Below, piece after piece: positions 40,458 through 48,868 of a DNA stretch of 64,000 bases. The notes under the pieces were generated by a model. The model saw only the letters and a list, made by a program, of their open reading frames with translations. It was not told where the DNA came from and searched no databases. The translations under genes and the position numbers were made by a program. The DNA comes from Flavobacterium oreochromis (GTDB lineage Bacteria; Bacteroidota; Bacteroidia; Flavobacteriales; Flavobacteriaceae), in assembly GCF_019565455.1 (NCBI RefSeq), contig NZ_CP067377.1:2114001-2178000 (forward strand). The letters run 5' to 3'. Numbering within the stretch: the first letter of the stretch is position 1; each line of letters begins with the position of its first letter.

Positions 40458-40512
40458 CTTTAAATAGTTTTTTGTTATGCTATTTGTTGGAAAAGCAAAA
40501 AACTATTTAAAG
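40458..40512. repeat. Perfect 17-bp inverted repeat after the surface gene
   Basis: CTTTAAATAGTTTTTTG at 40458-40474 is exactly complementary to 40496-40512, with a 21-base loop. It begins 25 bases after the paralogue 2 stop. There is no T-run after the right arm, so it is not a standard terminator, though it could protect or end the transcript. Confidence 0.65.
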
Positions 40513-40748
40513 TAAAAATATATTTCTCTTCTATTTTTTAGCTATTAAATTAATATTTTGTCAATTGATGGCTTGAAAAATACCTGTATTAATCTTAAAT
40601 TTATGTTAAGATTTGTAAAGAAATATATGTTCTGAAATAAAAAAACAGTTTGCCTAAATCTTTAATTGTGATAAGCTCCTGTTTTAAGTTAAAAAAAAAT
40701 TGATGTGTAATAGTATGGTTCTTTTTATAATTTTAAATAAAAAAAGTT

Positions 40749-41564
40749 ATGCTCAAAATATCATTTAAAGATAAAAAAGTACTTATTACAGGAGGAGCTT
40801 CGGGAATAGGAAAAATAATGGTTCGGAAAGCTTTAGAACGAGGCGCGTCTGAATTAATTGTTTGGGATATAAATGCAAAAGGATTAGAAGAACTAAAACA
40901 AGATTTTGTTTTTTTTGAATCAAAAATAAAAGTTTATACGGTTGATTTATCTAATATGCAAGAACTAATTGCATTAGCAAATAGAGTAAAGCAAGAAAGA
41001 GGTGTAATCGATATTTTAATAAATAATGCTGGTATTATAGTAGGAAAGCATTTTTTAGATCATACAACTGATGAAATATCTCGGACTCTTTTAGTTAATT
41101 CAGAAGCTTTGATGCAGACTACTTGGGCTTTTCTACCAGATATGTTAGCGCAAAATTTTGGAGCTATATGTAATATAGCCTCATCTGCAGGATTAGTGTC
41201 TAGTCCTAAAATGTCTGTTTATGTTGCTTCTAAATGGGCTGTAGTAGGTTGGAGTGATAGTATTCGTTTAGAATTATTGAAAAAAACAAAAGAAGTTTCA
41301 GTTACGACAATCATGCCATATTATATTAATACAGGAATGTTTGATGGAGTTCGTTCAAAGTTGTTACCTATATTAGATCCAGAAAAAACAGCAGAAAAAA
41401 TTATTTGCGCTGTAGAAAAAAGGACTCGAATGCTAGCAATGCCAATGCCATATTGGTTTATTCGCTTAGCTCAGGGGCTTTTTCCTCTGTCTTTATATGA
41501 ATGGGTTATGGAGAATTTATTTGGTATTTATGATACAATGAATGAATTTAGAGGGCGTAAATAA
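40749..41564 (+). CDS. Short-chain dehydrogenase/reductase
   Basis: A 271-residue NAD(P)-dependent oxidoreductase of the classical SDR family. It has the Rossmann motif TGGASGIGK (about 13-21), a structural INNAGI, a catalytic Ser in NIASSAGLV, and the active-site Y-x-x-S-K as YVASKWAVVGWSDSIRLEL. The C-terminal part with a hydrophobic amphipathic segment (IRLAQGLFPLSLYEW) resembles SDRs acting on lipid-like substrates such as retinol- or acyl-type dehydrogenases. Substrate unknown. It is monocistronic, convergent with trmD, with a shared terminator. Confidence 0.85.
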   Translation: MLKISFKDKKVLITGGASGIGKIMVRKALERGASELIVWDINAKGLEELKQDFVFFESKIKVYTVDLSNMQELIALANRVKQERGVIDILINNAGIIVGKHFLDHTTDEISRTLLVNSEALMQTTWAFLPDMLAQNFGAICNIASSAGLVSSPKMSVYVASKWAVVGWSDSIRLELLKKTKEVSVTTIMPYYINTGMFDGVRSKLLPILDPEKTAEKIICAVEKRTRMLAMPMPYWFIRLAQGLFPLSLYEWVMENLFGIYDTMNEFRGRK

Positions 41565-41565
41565 A

Positions 41566-41618
41566 AATACTTTGTGGGAAAAGACTGTTTTTTCTTTTAA
41601 TTCCACAAAGTATTTTTT
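41566..41618. terminator. Bidirectional terminator between the SDR gene and trmD
   Basis: AATACTTTGTGGAA-type sequence at 41566-41580 and TTCCACAAAGTATT at 41601-41614 form a 13-pair stem around a 20-base loop. A run of T follows on the plus strand and A precedes on the other side. It overlaps the SDR end and lies 4 bases from the trmD stop. Confidence 0.7.
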
Positions 41619-41621
41619 TAA

Positions 41622-42299
41622 TTAATCTTCTAAAAGATCAGGTCTTCTGTTTTTCGTGTGTTCGTAAGCTTGATCCTCGCGCCATTTGTCAATATTAGCT
41701 TGGTGTCCGCTTAATAAAACATCTGGAACTTTCATTCCTTTGTATTCAGCAGGTCGTGTATAGATAGGAGGAGATAATAAGTTATCTTGAAAACTATCTG
41801 TTAGAGCCGAGGTTTCATCACTTAAAACCCCTGGTATTAGACGTATAAGCGCATCACATAAAACAATAGCGCCAATCTCTCCTCCGCTTAAAACATAATC
41901 ACCTATAGAAATTTCTTTTGTGATGTGTAGATCACGTACTCGTTGATCTACTCCTTTGTAATGACCGCAAAGAATGATAATGTTTTTATACATAGACATT
42001 TTGTTTGCTAGTGGTTGACGTAAAGTTTCACCATCAGGGGTCATGTAAATTACTTCATCATATGTACGATCTTCTTTTAATTTTGAAATGCACTTGTCAA
42101 TAGGTTCTATCATCATTACCATGCCAGCACCACCACCAAATTGGTAATCGTCTATACTACGACGCTTATCAATGGTGTAATCTCTTAAATTATGAAAATG
42201 AACCTCAACTAACCCTTTTTGTATAGCTCTTTTCATGATAGAGCCTTCAAAAGGACTTTGCATTAATTCAGGTAAAACGGTAATAATATCTATTCTCAT
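41622..42299 (-). CDS. trmD: tRNA (guanine-N1)-methyltransferase
   Basis: A 225-residue SPOUT-fold enzyme that methylates G37 of tRNAs with SAM and so prevents frameshifting. Diagnostic segments are [50 protein letters not shown], and the knot region [22 protein letters not shown]. The conserved end is [27 protein letters not shown]. Length is normal. The next minus-strand gene upstream (DUF1569) starts 74 bases away, so they may be co-transcribed. Confidence 0.97.
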   Translation of the reverse strand: MRIDIITVLPELMQSPFEGSIMKRAIQKGLVEVHFHNLRDYTIDKRRSIDDYQFGGGAGMVMMIEPIDKCISKLKEDRTYDEVIYMTPDGETLRQPLANKMSMYKNIIILCGHYKGVDQRVRDLHITKEISIGDYVLSGGEIGAIVLCDALIRLIPGVLSDETSALTDSFQDNLLSPPIYTRPAEYKGMKVPDVLLSGHQANIDKWREDQAYEHTKNRRPDLLED

Positions 42300-42372
42300 A
42301 TTCTTCAGTTACAAAGGCGCAAAGATACAAAGTCACAAAGGATTTGCCAACTGAATTCTGAGGCTGATTGAA

Positions 42373-42816
42373 TTAAACTCCAAATTGTCGTAAATGATGA
42401 TCTAAATGATTCCATTGAAGTTTATTCCAATCCTGATTAGATAATTTGCCCCAAAAAGGATGAGTATTGAGTTTGATAATCTGGATTCCGTCTTGAAATT
42501 TTCGTGTTTTTTTAATCAATTCGGATTTTGTTTTTTCAAAATCGTATTTTTCTTTAAAAATAAATTGAGGAGCCGTAGGGCTATTGTGTTTAAATTCATT
42601 ATTTAATACCTTTTTTTTAATTATTCGTCCAAATAATTGCATTATAAAAGGTATTTTTAAGACTAAATCGCCAGTAGCAACATCTATTGGAGCAATACAA
42701 TGTTTCATCATTTGATCAACACTCATGTTACCCCATAAAGCTTCACTTTCAGGGGTTAATTTTTCAATTCGACATATTAATTCTTCATTGTCGGATGGTA
42801 TAAAGATGTTTTTCAT
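42373..42816 (-). CDS. DUF1569 (DinB-like) protein
   Basis: A 147-residue protein of the DUF1569 type, a DinB-like four-helix family. It has SVDQMMKHCIAPIDVATGD with one metal-ligand-like His, FIMQLFGRIIKKKVL, and the C-terminal HPFWGKLSNQDWNKLQWNHLDHHLRQFGV. The His residues of the last segment are those that bind metal in DinB folds. Biochemical role unknown. It lies 22 bases downstream of the methyltransferase gene. Confidence 0.75.
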   Translation of the reverse strand: MKNIFIPSDNEELICRIEKLTPESEALWGNMSVDQMMKHCIAPIDVATGDLVLKIPFIMQLFGRIIKKKVLNNEFKHNSPTAPQFIFKEKYDFEKTKSELIKKTRKFQDGIQIIKLNTHPFWGKLSNQDWNKLQWNHLDHHLRQFGV

Positions 42817-42838
42817 TTTTTAGTATCGTTTTTTTGAG

Positions 42839-43636
42839 TTATATTTTGGTAGCAGTTAAACTGAATACCATAGGAATTTTATTTTCTAAATGTTTAATTC
42901 TGAACTTACCTTTTTCAAATTCTTCTGTTTGATTAAAGCAGTTATAAGGGGAGTAGTCATATTCCTCAAAAGAATTAATTTGAAAACCATTTTTGATTAG
43001 TGAATTTAAAACCTCTGAGGTTGGATGGTTCCATGATATAGTTTTAGTTTCTATATTTGAATTACGATTTCCATAGGTTCCTTTTTCTTCTTCTATAATA
43101 GTTTCTACATTAAAATAATTATAAATTATTTTTTTAAAATCATTGTCAAACATCCAGACAAATGGGTGGAATTCTACAAAAACTAATTTACCATTAGGTT
43201 TTAATAAATGGGCTATAATATTTGCCCACTTATCTAAATCTGGTAACCAGCCAATGGTTCCGTAACTAGTAAAAACTAAATCAAATTTTTTCTTTATATG
43301 ATTAGGAGTATCATAAACATCGCAACAAATGAATTGAGTATTTAGTCCTAATTGAGTATTTAATTTTTGAGCAGTTTCGATTGCTTTATCGGATAAATCA
43401 ATACCTGTTACTTGTGCTCCCATACGTTGTAAAGACATTGAATCTTGTCCGAAATGACACTGTAAATGTAAAATGTTTTTATTTTGAATATTACCTAATA
43501 GATTTAATTCAATATTATTTAATGTTGATTTACCTTTTAAAAAAGCATTATTGTCGTAAAAATCAGAGTTGATGTGTACAATGGTTTTTTCGTTCCAAGT
43601 TTTCTTGTTTATTTCTAAGTAGTCTGCTTTTTTCAT
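42839..43636 (-). CDS. Class I SAM-dependent methyltransferase
   Basis: A 265-residue methyltransferase with motif I as LHLQCHFGQDSMSLQRMGAQ, the acidic end of strand 2 as VTGIDLSDKAIE, and motif IV as FDLVFTSYGTIGWL. The Gly-rich loop is unusual (QCHFGQ in place of GxGxG), as in several ubiE-like methyltransferases of Bacteroidota. The C-terminal 90 residues form a substrate-binding extension ending MVFSLTATKI. Substrate unknown. It abuts the GNAT gene (one base between the GNAT stop and this ATG), so both are likely one transcript. Confidence 0.82.
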   Translation of the reverse strand: MKKADYLEINKKTWNEKTIVHINSDFYDNNAFLKGKSTLNNIELNLLGNIQNKNILHLQCHFGQDSMSLQRMGAQVTGIDLSDKAIETAQKLNTQLGLNTQFICCDVYDTPNHIKKKFDLVFTSYGTIGWLPDLDKWANIIAHLLKPNGKLVFVEFHPFVWMFDNDFKKIIYNYFNVETIIEEEKGTYGNRNSNIETKTISWNHPTSEVLNSLIKNGFQINSFEEYDYSPYNCFNQTEEFEKGKFRIKHLENKIPMVFSLTATKI

Positions 43637-43637
43637 T

Positions 43638-44097
43638 TTATAAATATAGTTCCATTTGTATGTCAGCTCTTACATAATCAGTCTCTTCTAAAGGGACTTC
43701 GATAAAATTAAATTTACGGTATAAGTTAAGAGCGGGAATTAGTTTCGTACTTGATAAAAGAAATATTTTCTTTGCTTTTTGAGAAATAGCATAATCAATG
43801 CAAGCATTCATTAATAAGGAACTTAATTTCATACCTTGAAAATTCTTATCTACAGCCATTTTAGCTAATTCATAAGTATTAGAATTTGTTTTGATCATTG
43901 CTACAGTTCCTACAACTTGATTGTTAGCTAAACAAAAGAAGATTGTACCCTTTTTTTTGGATAATATCTTGCTCTATGTTTTTGAATGTAATAAGATCGT
44001 GTGGTTCTATGTAGAAAAATTCTTCCAGCCATGCTTTATTAAGACGAATAAAATCTTCTTTGTATTTAGGGGCATAGCTAATTATTTTGATGTCCAT
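43638..44097 (-). CDS. GNAT-family N-acetyltransferase (one frameshift)
   Basis: An acetyl-CoA-dependent acetyltransferase of about 152 residues. The first 50 residues (MDIKIISYAPKYKEDFIRLN) are read from ATG 44097. The T8 run at 43951-43958 then breaks the frame, and seven T restores IIQKKGTIFFCLANNQVVGTVAMIK. The acetyl-CoA site follows as ELAKMAVDKNFQGMKLSSLLMNACIDYA (the Q/R-x-x-G-x-G/A region), then a YRKFNF motif near the C-terminus. It is divergent from the PPIase gene (49 bases between starts). Substrate unknown. Confidence 0.78.
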
Positions 44098-44146
44098 TTG
44101 AATATAAAATCGTAATTTTGTTTCTCAAATTTAATAAAATAAAGTG

Positions 44147-45079
44147 ATGCAAGACGGTATTTACGCAAAATTTAATACTTCTAAAGGAGCTGTTTTAGTG
44201 AAATTAACACATGATTTAACTCCTGGAACTGTGGGTAACTTTGTAGGTTTAGCAGAAGGGAATTTAGAGAATTCAGTTAAGCCTCAAGGGCAAAAATATT
44301 ATGATGGATTAAAATTCCATCGTGTTATTCCTGATTTTATGATTCAAGGAGGATGTCCTTTAGGAACAGGAACAGGTGATGCAGGGTATAAATTTGATGA
44401 TGAATTTCATCCTTCTTTAAAACATGATGGGCCAGGTGTTTTATCTATGGCTAATGCAGGGCCAGGAACAAATGGTTCTCAATTTTTTATCACCCATGTA
44501 GCAACGCCTTGGTTAGATGGAAAACATACTGTATTTGGTCATGTAGTAGATGGGCAAAATGTTGTGGATGCAGTTGCGCAAGATGATTTGTTAGAATCAA
44601 TTGAAATTATTCGTGTAGGAGCAGAAGCTGAAAAATGGAATGCAATTGAAGCTTTCCGTACATTTGAAGGTGCTCGAGAGAAAAGGGTTGAAGAAGCAAA
44701 ACGTCAAGCAGAAGAAGCTATGGAAAAATTAGCTGCAGGTTTTGAAAAAACAGAAAGTGGTTTACGTTATAAGATTATTCAAAAAGGAGAAGGGAAAAAA
44801 GCAGAAAAAGGAAGTACAGTATCTGTACATTATCAAGGTTCTTTAGAAAATGGACAAGTTTTTGATTCTTCTTATAAAAGAAAGCAACCAATAGAGTTTC
44901 CATTAGGAAAAGGATATGTAATTGAAGGATGGGACGAAGGGATTGCGTTATTACAAGTTGGAGATAAGGCTCGTTTTGTAATTCCTTCTTATTTAGGGTA
45001 CGGAGATAGAGGAGCAGGAGGTGTAATTCCTCCAAATGCGACTTTAATTTTTGATGTAGAATTGATGGAAGTGAAATAA
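44147..45079 (+). CDS. Cyclophilin-FKBP fusion peptidyl-prolyl isomerase
   Basis: A 310-residue dual immunophilin. Residues 1-165 are a cyclophilin ([54 protein letters not shown]). A charged helical linker (about 170-200, [18 protein letters not shown]) leads to an FKBP domain ([61 protein letters not shown]). Cyclophilin-linker-FKBP fusions are known in Flavobacterium. There is no signal peptide, so it acts in the cytoplasm. The GTG at 44144 directly precedes ATG 44147; the ATG is chosen. A TAATTTTG at 44113-44120 is a good -7 element. Confidence 0.92.
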   Translation: MQDGIYAKFNTSKGAVLVKLTHDLTPGTVGNFVGLAEGNLENSVKPQGQKYYDGLKFHRVIPDFMIQGGCPLGTGTGDAGYKFDDEFHPSLKHDGPGVLSMANAGPGTNGSQFFITHVATPWLDGKHTVFGHVVDGQNVVDAVAQDDLLESIEIIRVGAEAEKWNAIEAFRTFEGAREKRVEEAKRQAEEAMEKLAAGFEKTESGLRYKIIQKGEGKKAEKGSTVSVHYQGSLENGQVFDSSYKRKQPIEFPLGKGYVIEGWDEGIALLQVGDKARFVIPSYLGYGDRGAGGVIPPNATLIFDVELMEVK

Positions 45080-45130
45080 CACATGAATTTTACATTTATA
45101 TAATTTAAAAAATCCTACCTAGAAATAGAC

Positions 45131-45309
45131 TGAACCCAAAAGTTTAGATAAATTTAAACTTAATTTTGAAAATAGTGAGCTCGATATTTTATCGGGCTCA
45201 TTTTGTTTAAATTTGATTTAATTCTTTCGTTATTGTAATAGGTAATGTATTGTTTAACTTCGGTTTTTAGTTCTTCTATTGTTTTAAATTTTTTAATATA
45301 AAAAAGGTG
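45131..45309 (-). mobile_element. IS3-family 3' end remnant
   Basis: On the minus strand 45160-45309 encodes FKTIEELKTEVKQYITYYNN, then ERIKSNLNKMSPIKYR and a stop. This is the conserved C-terminus of IS3-family (IS150-like) OrfB transposases. Beyond the stop, TGAACCCAAAAGTTTAG at 45131-45147 looks like the terminal inverted repeat. About 85% of the element is missing. The cut end lies 40 bases upstream of the cytochrome c start, so the insertion or deletion event has replaced that gene's original upstream region. Confidence 0.75.
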
Positions 45310-45348
45310 GGATTTTTTTATATTTACCCAAATCAAAAAAAGTATAAT

Positions 45349-45657
45349 ATGTTAAATAAAAAAATATTAGGAGCTCTTTGCTTAGGAATAATTCTTTTTT
45401 CTTGTTCAAAAAAAGCAGTAACCCCAGTTTCTACCGCAGAAACTAAGACTGAGGTTGCTAAAGTAGATCTTCCCGCTGAAATTGCGGAAGGAAAATTGTT
45501 ATATGAAAATAATTGTGCAAAATGTCATAAATTATTCCCTGTATCTAAACATGATAAAGCAGGTTGGACTAAGACGGTAGATAGGATGGCACCAAAAGCT
45601 AAGCTTACAGATGATCAAAAGCTATTAGTGTATAATTATCTGACTTATGGTATGTAA
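45349..45657 (+). CDS. Small c-type cytochrome lipoprotein
   Basis: A 102-residue lipoprotein with lipobox ILFSC (about residue 19), a spacer rich in Thr/Val/Lys and then a single haem c site, CAKCH in LLYENNCAKCHKLFPVSKHD. A likely axial Met lies in VDRMAPKAKL. This is a monohaem class I-like cytochrome anchored in the envelope, carrying electrons in respiration; the partner is unknown. The ATG at 45349 is chosen because it starts the lipoprotein signal; the in-frame GTG-type start at 45307 lies in the IS remnant. Confidence 0.82.
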   Translation: MLNKKILGALCLGIILFSCSKKAVTPVSTAETKTEVAKVDLPAEIAEGKLLYENNCAKCHKLFPVSKHDKAGWTKTVDRMAPKAKLTDDQKLLVYNYLTYGM

Positions 45658-45865
45658 TGCTTTTTAATGGAGGTTTTGTGTAATTTTTAATAAAAGAAAC
45701 GTCTATTGTAGTTTTTTAGTTTAAAATGATAATAGAAGAGTGAAACAGTTTCATCGCTAGCGTATGTTGTGTTCCACTCTTTATTTAATAAAGTTATTAG
45801 GTATTTTTGGATTGTCAGTAATTAAATTAATCTTTTGACTGACTATTTGTAGTTACATAAAACTG

Positions 45866-46321
45866 TTATTTTTTAGCTGAGAAACCTACAGGAATCATCA
45901 GTTCTCCTCTTTCGAACTTATTTAGGTAAATGATCATAGGTTTTGATTGCCCTGGATAAGTTATTTCGTAAATGTCTAACATACCTGCTCCTACATCTGC
46001 TCTGTTAGTAGGAAAAGGACAGCATGATTCTACTAATTTGTAGGAAATAGGTTCTCCTTTTGGTCCTGCTAAAGCATTTAAAAAACGTTTCTGGTTATTT
46101 TCACCATCTTCTAATGATGTGAAACCTACGTTTACAGGGTAAAATTCAGTAAATGCATATTTTTTATCAGTTGCATTTTTAGTAATAACAAAACTGTTAT
46201 ATTTTTCATTTAAAGACGGACCAGGAATATTATTGTCTATGTTTCGAATGGTATTTCGAGTACTAATACAACTGCTTAATAGTAAAAAGCTTGAGAGCAC
46301 TAAAGAGTATAGTTTTTTCAT
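45866..46321 (-). CDS. Hypothetical lipoprotein
   Basis: A 151-residue lipoprotein with lipobox LLSSC (about residue 18). The mature part includes YAFTEFYPVNVGFTS, a Cys pair in LVESCCPFPTNRADVGAGMLD, and a terminal IYEITYPGQSKPMIIYLNKFERGEL. It resembles small conserved Flavobacteriia lipoproteins for which I know no function. It is monocistronic, divergent from the predicted small RNA and the YeeE/YedE genes. Confidence 0.6.
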   Translation of the reverse strand: MKKLYSLVLSSFLLLSSCISTRNTIRNIDNNIPGPSLNEKYNSFVITKNATDKKYAFTEFYPVNVGFTSLEDGENNQKRFLNALAGPKGEPISYKLVESCCPFPTNRADVGAGMLDIYEITYPGQSKPMIIYLNKFERGELMIPVGFSAKK

Positions 46322-46390
46322 TATCTTAGAATTTTTTTACAAATATAAAAACAAAAGCTCGTAAGAAAATATTCCTTTTTGATGAAAAGC

Positions 46391-46423
46391 TTTGTTTTTT
46401 TGAAAAAAATAGTCTTAACTTTG
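46391..46423 (+). promoter_or_regulatory. Predicted promoter of the small RNA
   Basis: TTTG at 46391-46394 and TAACTTTG at 46416-46423 are 21 bases apart and match the Bacteroidota sigma-A consensus. The next open frame starts almost 190 bases later, beyond an intrinsic terminator, so this promoter serves a short untranslated transcript. Confidence 0.55.
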
Positions 46424-46429
46424 CAACCG

Positions 46430-46544
46430 AAATTTTAATTCGGGTTTTACTCGGGTGTAGATATTTCTTTTTTCATTATATTGGTTGGGTTAATAAAAGA
46501 GTTATCTTAAATTTCACAAAGAGCACCTCAAAAGGGTGCTTTTT
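46430..46544 (+). ncRNA. Candidate small RNA of about 115 nt
   Basis: Between a good promoter and a strong terminator lies a stretch without an open frame. Near its start is a hairpin (CCGAA-ATTTTAA-TTCGG at 46427-46443), then an AT-rich middle, and it ends in the terminator at 46522-46544. No known RNA family (tRNA, 4.5S, tmRNA, 6S) could be recognised. An alternative is a leader controlling the YeeE/YedE genes, but those have their own promoter after the terminator. Confidence 0.4.
46522..46544 (+). terminator. Intrinsic terminator
   Basis: AGCACC-TCAAAAG-GGTGCT followed by TTTT. No protein gene precedes it on this strand for over 850 bases, which supports an untranslated transcript ending here. 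Confidence 0.75.
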
Positions 46545-46561
46545 GATTTTTACAACTTCTT

Positions 46562-46592
46562 CTTTGTTAATTTATCATTTCTATTATTTTTG
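46562..46592 (+). promoter_or_regulatory. Predicted promoter of the YeeE/YedE pair
   Basis: TTTG at 46562-46565 and TATTTTTG at 46585-46592, with 19 bases between them, match the Bacteroidota -33/-7 consensus. The ATG follows 16 bases after the -7 element, implying a very short leader. Confidence 0.6.
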
Positions 46593-46608
46593 CATAAAAA
46601 TAATAGAA

Positions 46609-47166
46609 ATGGAAATTTTAACTCAAACTTGGCATTGGGCTATTTCAGGAGCCTTAATAGGTCTGGTTATGTTATTGTTAACTTATTTTGGGAAGACTTT
46701 TGGGATGTCTTCAAATTTGAGAACAATATGTTCAATGACTGGAGGTAAAAGATCAGCTCAATACTTTAATTTTGATTGGAGAGAACAAAAATGGAATTTA
46801 GCGGTAGTACTTGGGTCTATCGTTGGAGGATATATAGCTTTTCATTTTTTAGGAGGAACTCATAATGTAGATATTAATACTGAAACTATTACACAATTAC
46901 AAAAGATGGGTATTGATGCTCCTAATGGAAAATATTTACCCGATATAATATTTAGTTTAGATTCTGTATTGAGCTATAAAGGCTTTTTTTTATTGTTATT
47001 AGGTGGTTTTTTAATCGGTTTTGGAACACCTTATGCTGGCGGATGTACTTCTGGACATGCAATATCTGGATTAAGTAATTTACAACTTCCTTCTCTAATA
47101 GCTGTTATTGGCTTTTTTTTAGGAGGTTTAGTTATGGCACATTTTATTTTACCTTTACTTTTTTAG
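46609..47166 (+). CDS. YeeE/YedE-family thiosulfate-type transporter, first half
   Basis: A 185-residue membrane protein with four to five hydrophobic helices and the YeeE/YedE signature GFGTPYAGGCTSGHAISGLS, whose Cys is the sulfur-relaying type. A second Cys lies in LRTICSMTGGKR. These proteins import thiosulfate or related sulfur compounds. In many Bacteroidota the transporter is split into two genes, as here; the second half starts four bases after this stop. The ATG at 46609 (MEILTQTW) is preferred to the in-frame start at 46543, because the longer form would begin upstream of the promoter. Confidence 0.85.
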   Translation: MEILTQTWHWAISGALIGLVMLLLTYFGKTFGMSSNLRTICSMTGGKRSAQYFNFDWREQKWNLAVVLGSIVGGYIAFHFLGGTHNVDINTETITQLQKMGIDAPNGKYLPDIIFSLDSVLSYKGFFLLLLGGFLIGFGTPYAGGCTSGHAISGLSNLQLPSLIAVIGFFLGGLVMAHFILPLLF

Positions 47167-47170
47167 ATAG

Positions 47171-47584
47171 ATGAAATTACTACGTTTTTTTGCAGTTGGA
47201 TTGCTTTTTGGTATCGTTTTAACAAAAGCAGAAGCGGTATCTTGGTATCGTATTTATGAAATGTTTATGTTTCAATCATTTCGTATGTATGGTATTATTT
47301 CAGTAGCCATTTTAGTAGGTGTGTTAGGTATACGATTTATTAAGAAGAAAGAATTAAAAGATGTTGAAGGAAGACCTATTTTAATTCCAGATAAGGATAT
47401 TTCTGTAGCTCGCTACTTAGTTGGAGGTTTTATCTTTGGACTAGGATGGGCTTTAGTTGGAGCTTGTCCAGGACCTATATTTATATTATTAGGAACCGGA
47501 ATTCCCGCTATTTTTGTTGTTCTCTTAGGATCTTTGTTAGGAACCTTTATTTATGGTTTGCTAAAAGATAAGTTACCTCATTAA
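47171..47584 (+). CDS. YeeE/YedE-family transporter, second half (DUF6691-like)
   Basis: A 137-residue membrane protein with four hydrophobic segments and the conserved RYLVGGFIFGLGWALVGACPGP, including the Cys of the CPGP motif. It completes the inverted two-domain transporter begun by the preceding gene, four bases upstream, and the two are surely co-translated. No rhodanese or sulfur-carrier gene is adjacent. Confidence 0.85.
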   Translation: MKLLRFFAVGLLFGIVLTKAEAVSWYRIYEMFMFQSFRMYGIISVAILVGVLGIRFIKKKELKDVEGRPILIPDKDISVARYLVGGFIFGLGWALVGACPGPIFILLGTGIPAIFVVLLGSLLGTFIYGLLKDKLPH

Positions 47585-47650
47585 TTTGATAGTATACAGA
47601 TTAGGGGATAGTCTTATTGTGTGCAAATACATAAAATATTTCGTAAATAA

Positions 47651-47814
47651 GGAGACTTTCGAAAAAAAATATATTGTTTTAACTATTGTTTTTGTTTTAA
47701 AAAAGAAAAATAATAAGAATAAAATTGCTTTTGTTTTCTGAAAGCTATTAGGTTTTTCTTTTATTTTGTTAAAATGAAACTAGTTTTTGAATATAATATT
47801 TTTCGAAAGCCTCT
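47651..47814. repeat. Imperfect inverted-repeat element at a convergent junction
   Basis: GGAGACTTTCGAAAAAAAAT at 47651 and ATATTTTTCGAAAGCCTCT at 47796-47814 are near-complementary ends of a 164-bp, very AT-rich stretch. It lies between the convergent transporter and TonB genes, ending 3 bases from the TonB stop. Size and position match the GGACAGCCTC repeat family, but the ends differ (CTTTCGAAA core). Confidence 0.5.
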
Positions 47815-47817
47815 TTT

Positions 47818-48653
47818 TTAATTAATTTGAATAGTAATAGGTAATGAATATTGAGTTCTAACAGCTTGTCCTTGATAAATACCAGGTTCCCATTTTGTTT
47901 TTATTGATTTAAGAACACGTATAGCTTCTTTGTCTAGGTTAAAACCAGGATTTCGAGGTACTGTTATGTTTGTAATACTTCCATCAGGTTCTACTATAAA
48001 ATAAACTAAGATTTTAATCGTATTGTTTTCTTCTATTTCAGGTGTCTGAAAACGACTGCTTATGATTTTTAGAAAAGCATCTAATCCACCAGGGAATTCA
48101 GGGCTTTTTTCTAGTATAGCAGGAGTTAGCGGTCCTTCAGGAATCGGATCAGAAATTTTCTTAGGAAGAGGTGTTGCTTCAACAGTATTTCCTTGTAAAT
48201 TTCCTGAAGGACTTCCTTGTGCAGCTAAAGGATTTTCAGAGGTGTTTTTACCTATATCTTCTGGTTTTTTTAAATCATTTTCGGTTGTTTTAGAAGATGC
48301 AACTACTTTTGGATTGATTAAATCATGTGTTTTAAGAGTTGTTACTTCAGCTTTTTTGATTTGTGTCAATTGTTTTTCGATTTTCTTTTGTACTTCTTTT
48401 TAGGTAAATGTACTGCTGTAATAGTTATATTGCCTAAATCATTATTAGTATTTGTAATTACAGGTTTATCTTTGAAAGAACTTAAAATTATAGGTAAAGC
48501 GGCAATGCTGGTTATAACTGAAATACCACTCAAAAAAGCCTTTGTACTAGTATTACCATCTTCTTTACGTAATTGATAAGCTCCATATGCTTTGTTTTTA
48601 CCCTCAAAAACAAGTTCTAGCCATTCTTTATTGTTTATATTTAATTTTGACAT
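47818..48653 (-). CDS. TonB energy transducer (one frameshift)
   Basis: A TonB-type protein of about 278 residues that couples the inner-membrane proton motive force to outer-membrane receptors. It has an N-terminal cytoplasmic segment (NNKEWLELVFEGKNKAYGAYQLRK), one membrane helix (ISVITSIAALPIILSSF), a Lys/Pro/Glu-rich periplasmic spacer, and a C-terminal TonB domain (KSPEFPGGLDAFLKIIS, VYFIVEPDGSITNI, KWEPGIYQGQAVRTQYSLPI). The frame breaks at the T5 run 48397-48401; six T gives LPKKEVQKKIEKQLTQIKK. It serves receptors such as those at 6.2 and 20.3 kb only by inference. ExbB/ExbD are not in the window. Confidence 0.85.
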
Positions 48654-48868
48654 AATTTTTAGGTTTTAATAGTAAATAAAAACTTCTGCAGAAAGTGTAT
48701 TTTTTTAGTATGAAATAATTATGCCAAAGGTTAAATTTTTATAAAAATATATGAATATTTATAAATTAATGTATTTATTTAGGTATAATGCGTTTTTTTG
48801 AATGAGATGTTTTTTTAATATTTGATTTTATCTATTGATTAAAATATGAAAAACTTTTATTAACCTTT

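Noticed and set aside
44775..45035. Leucine-rich open frame on the minus strand
   Set aside because: Antisense to the FKBP domain; the leucine richness comes from Lys/Glu-rich codons on the other strand.
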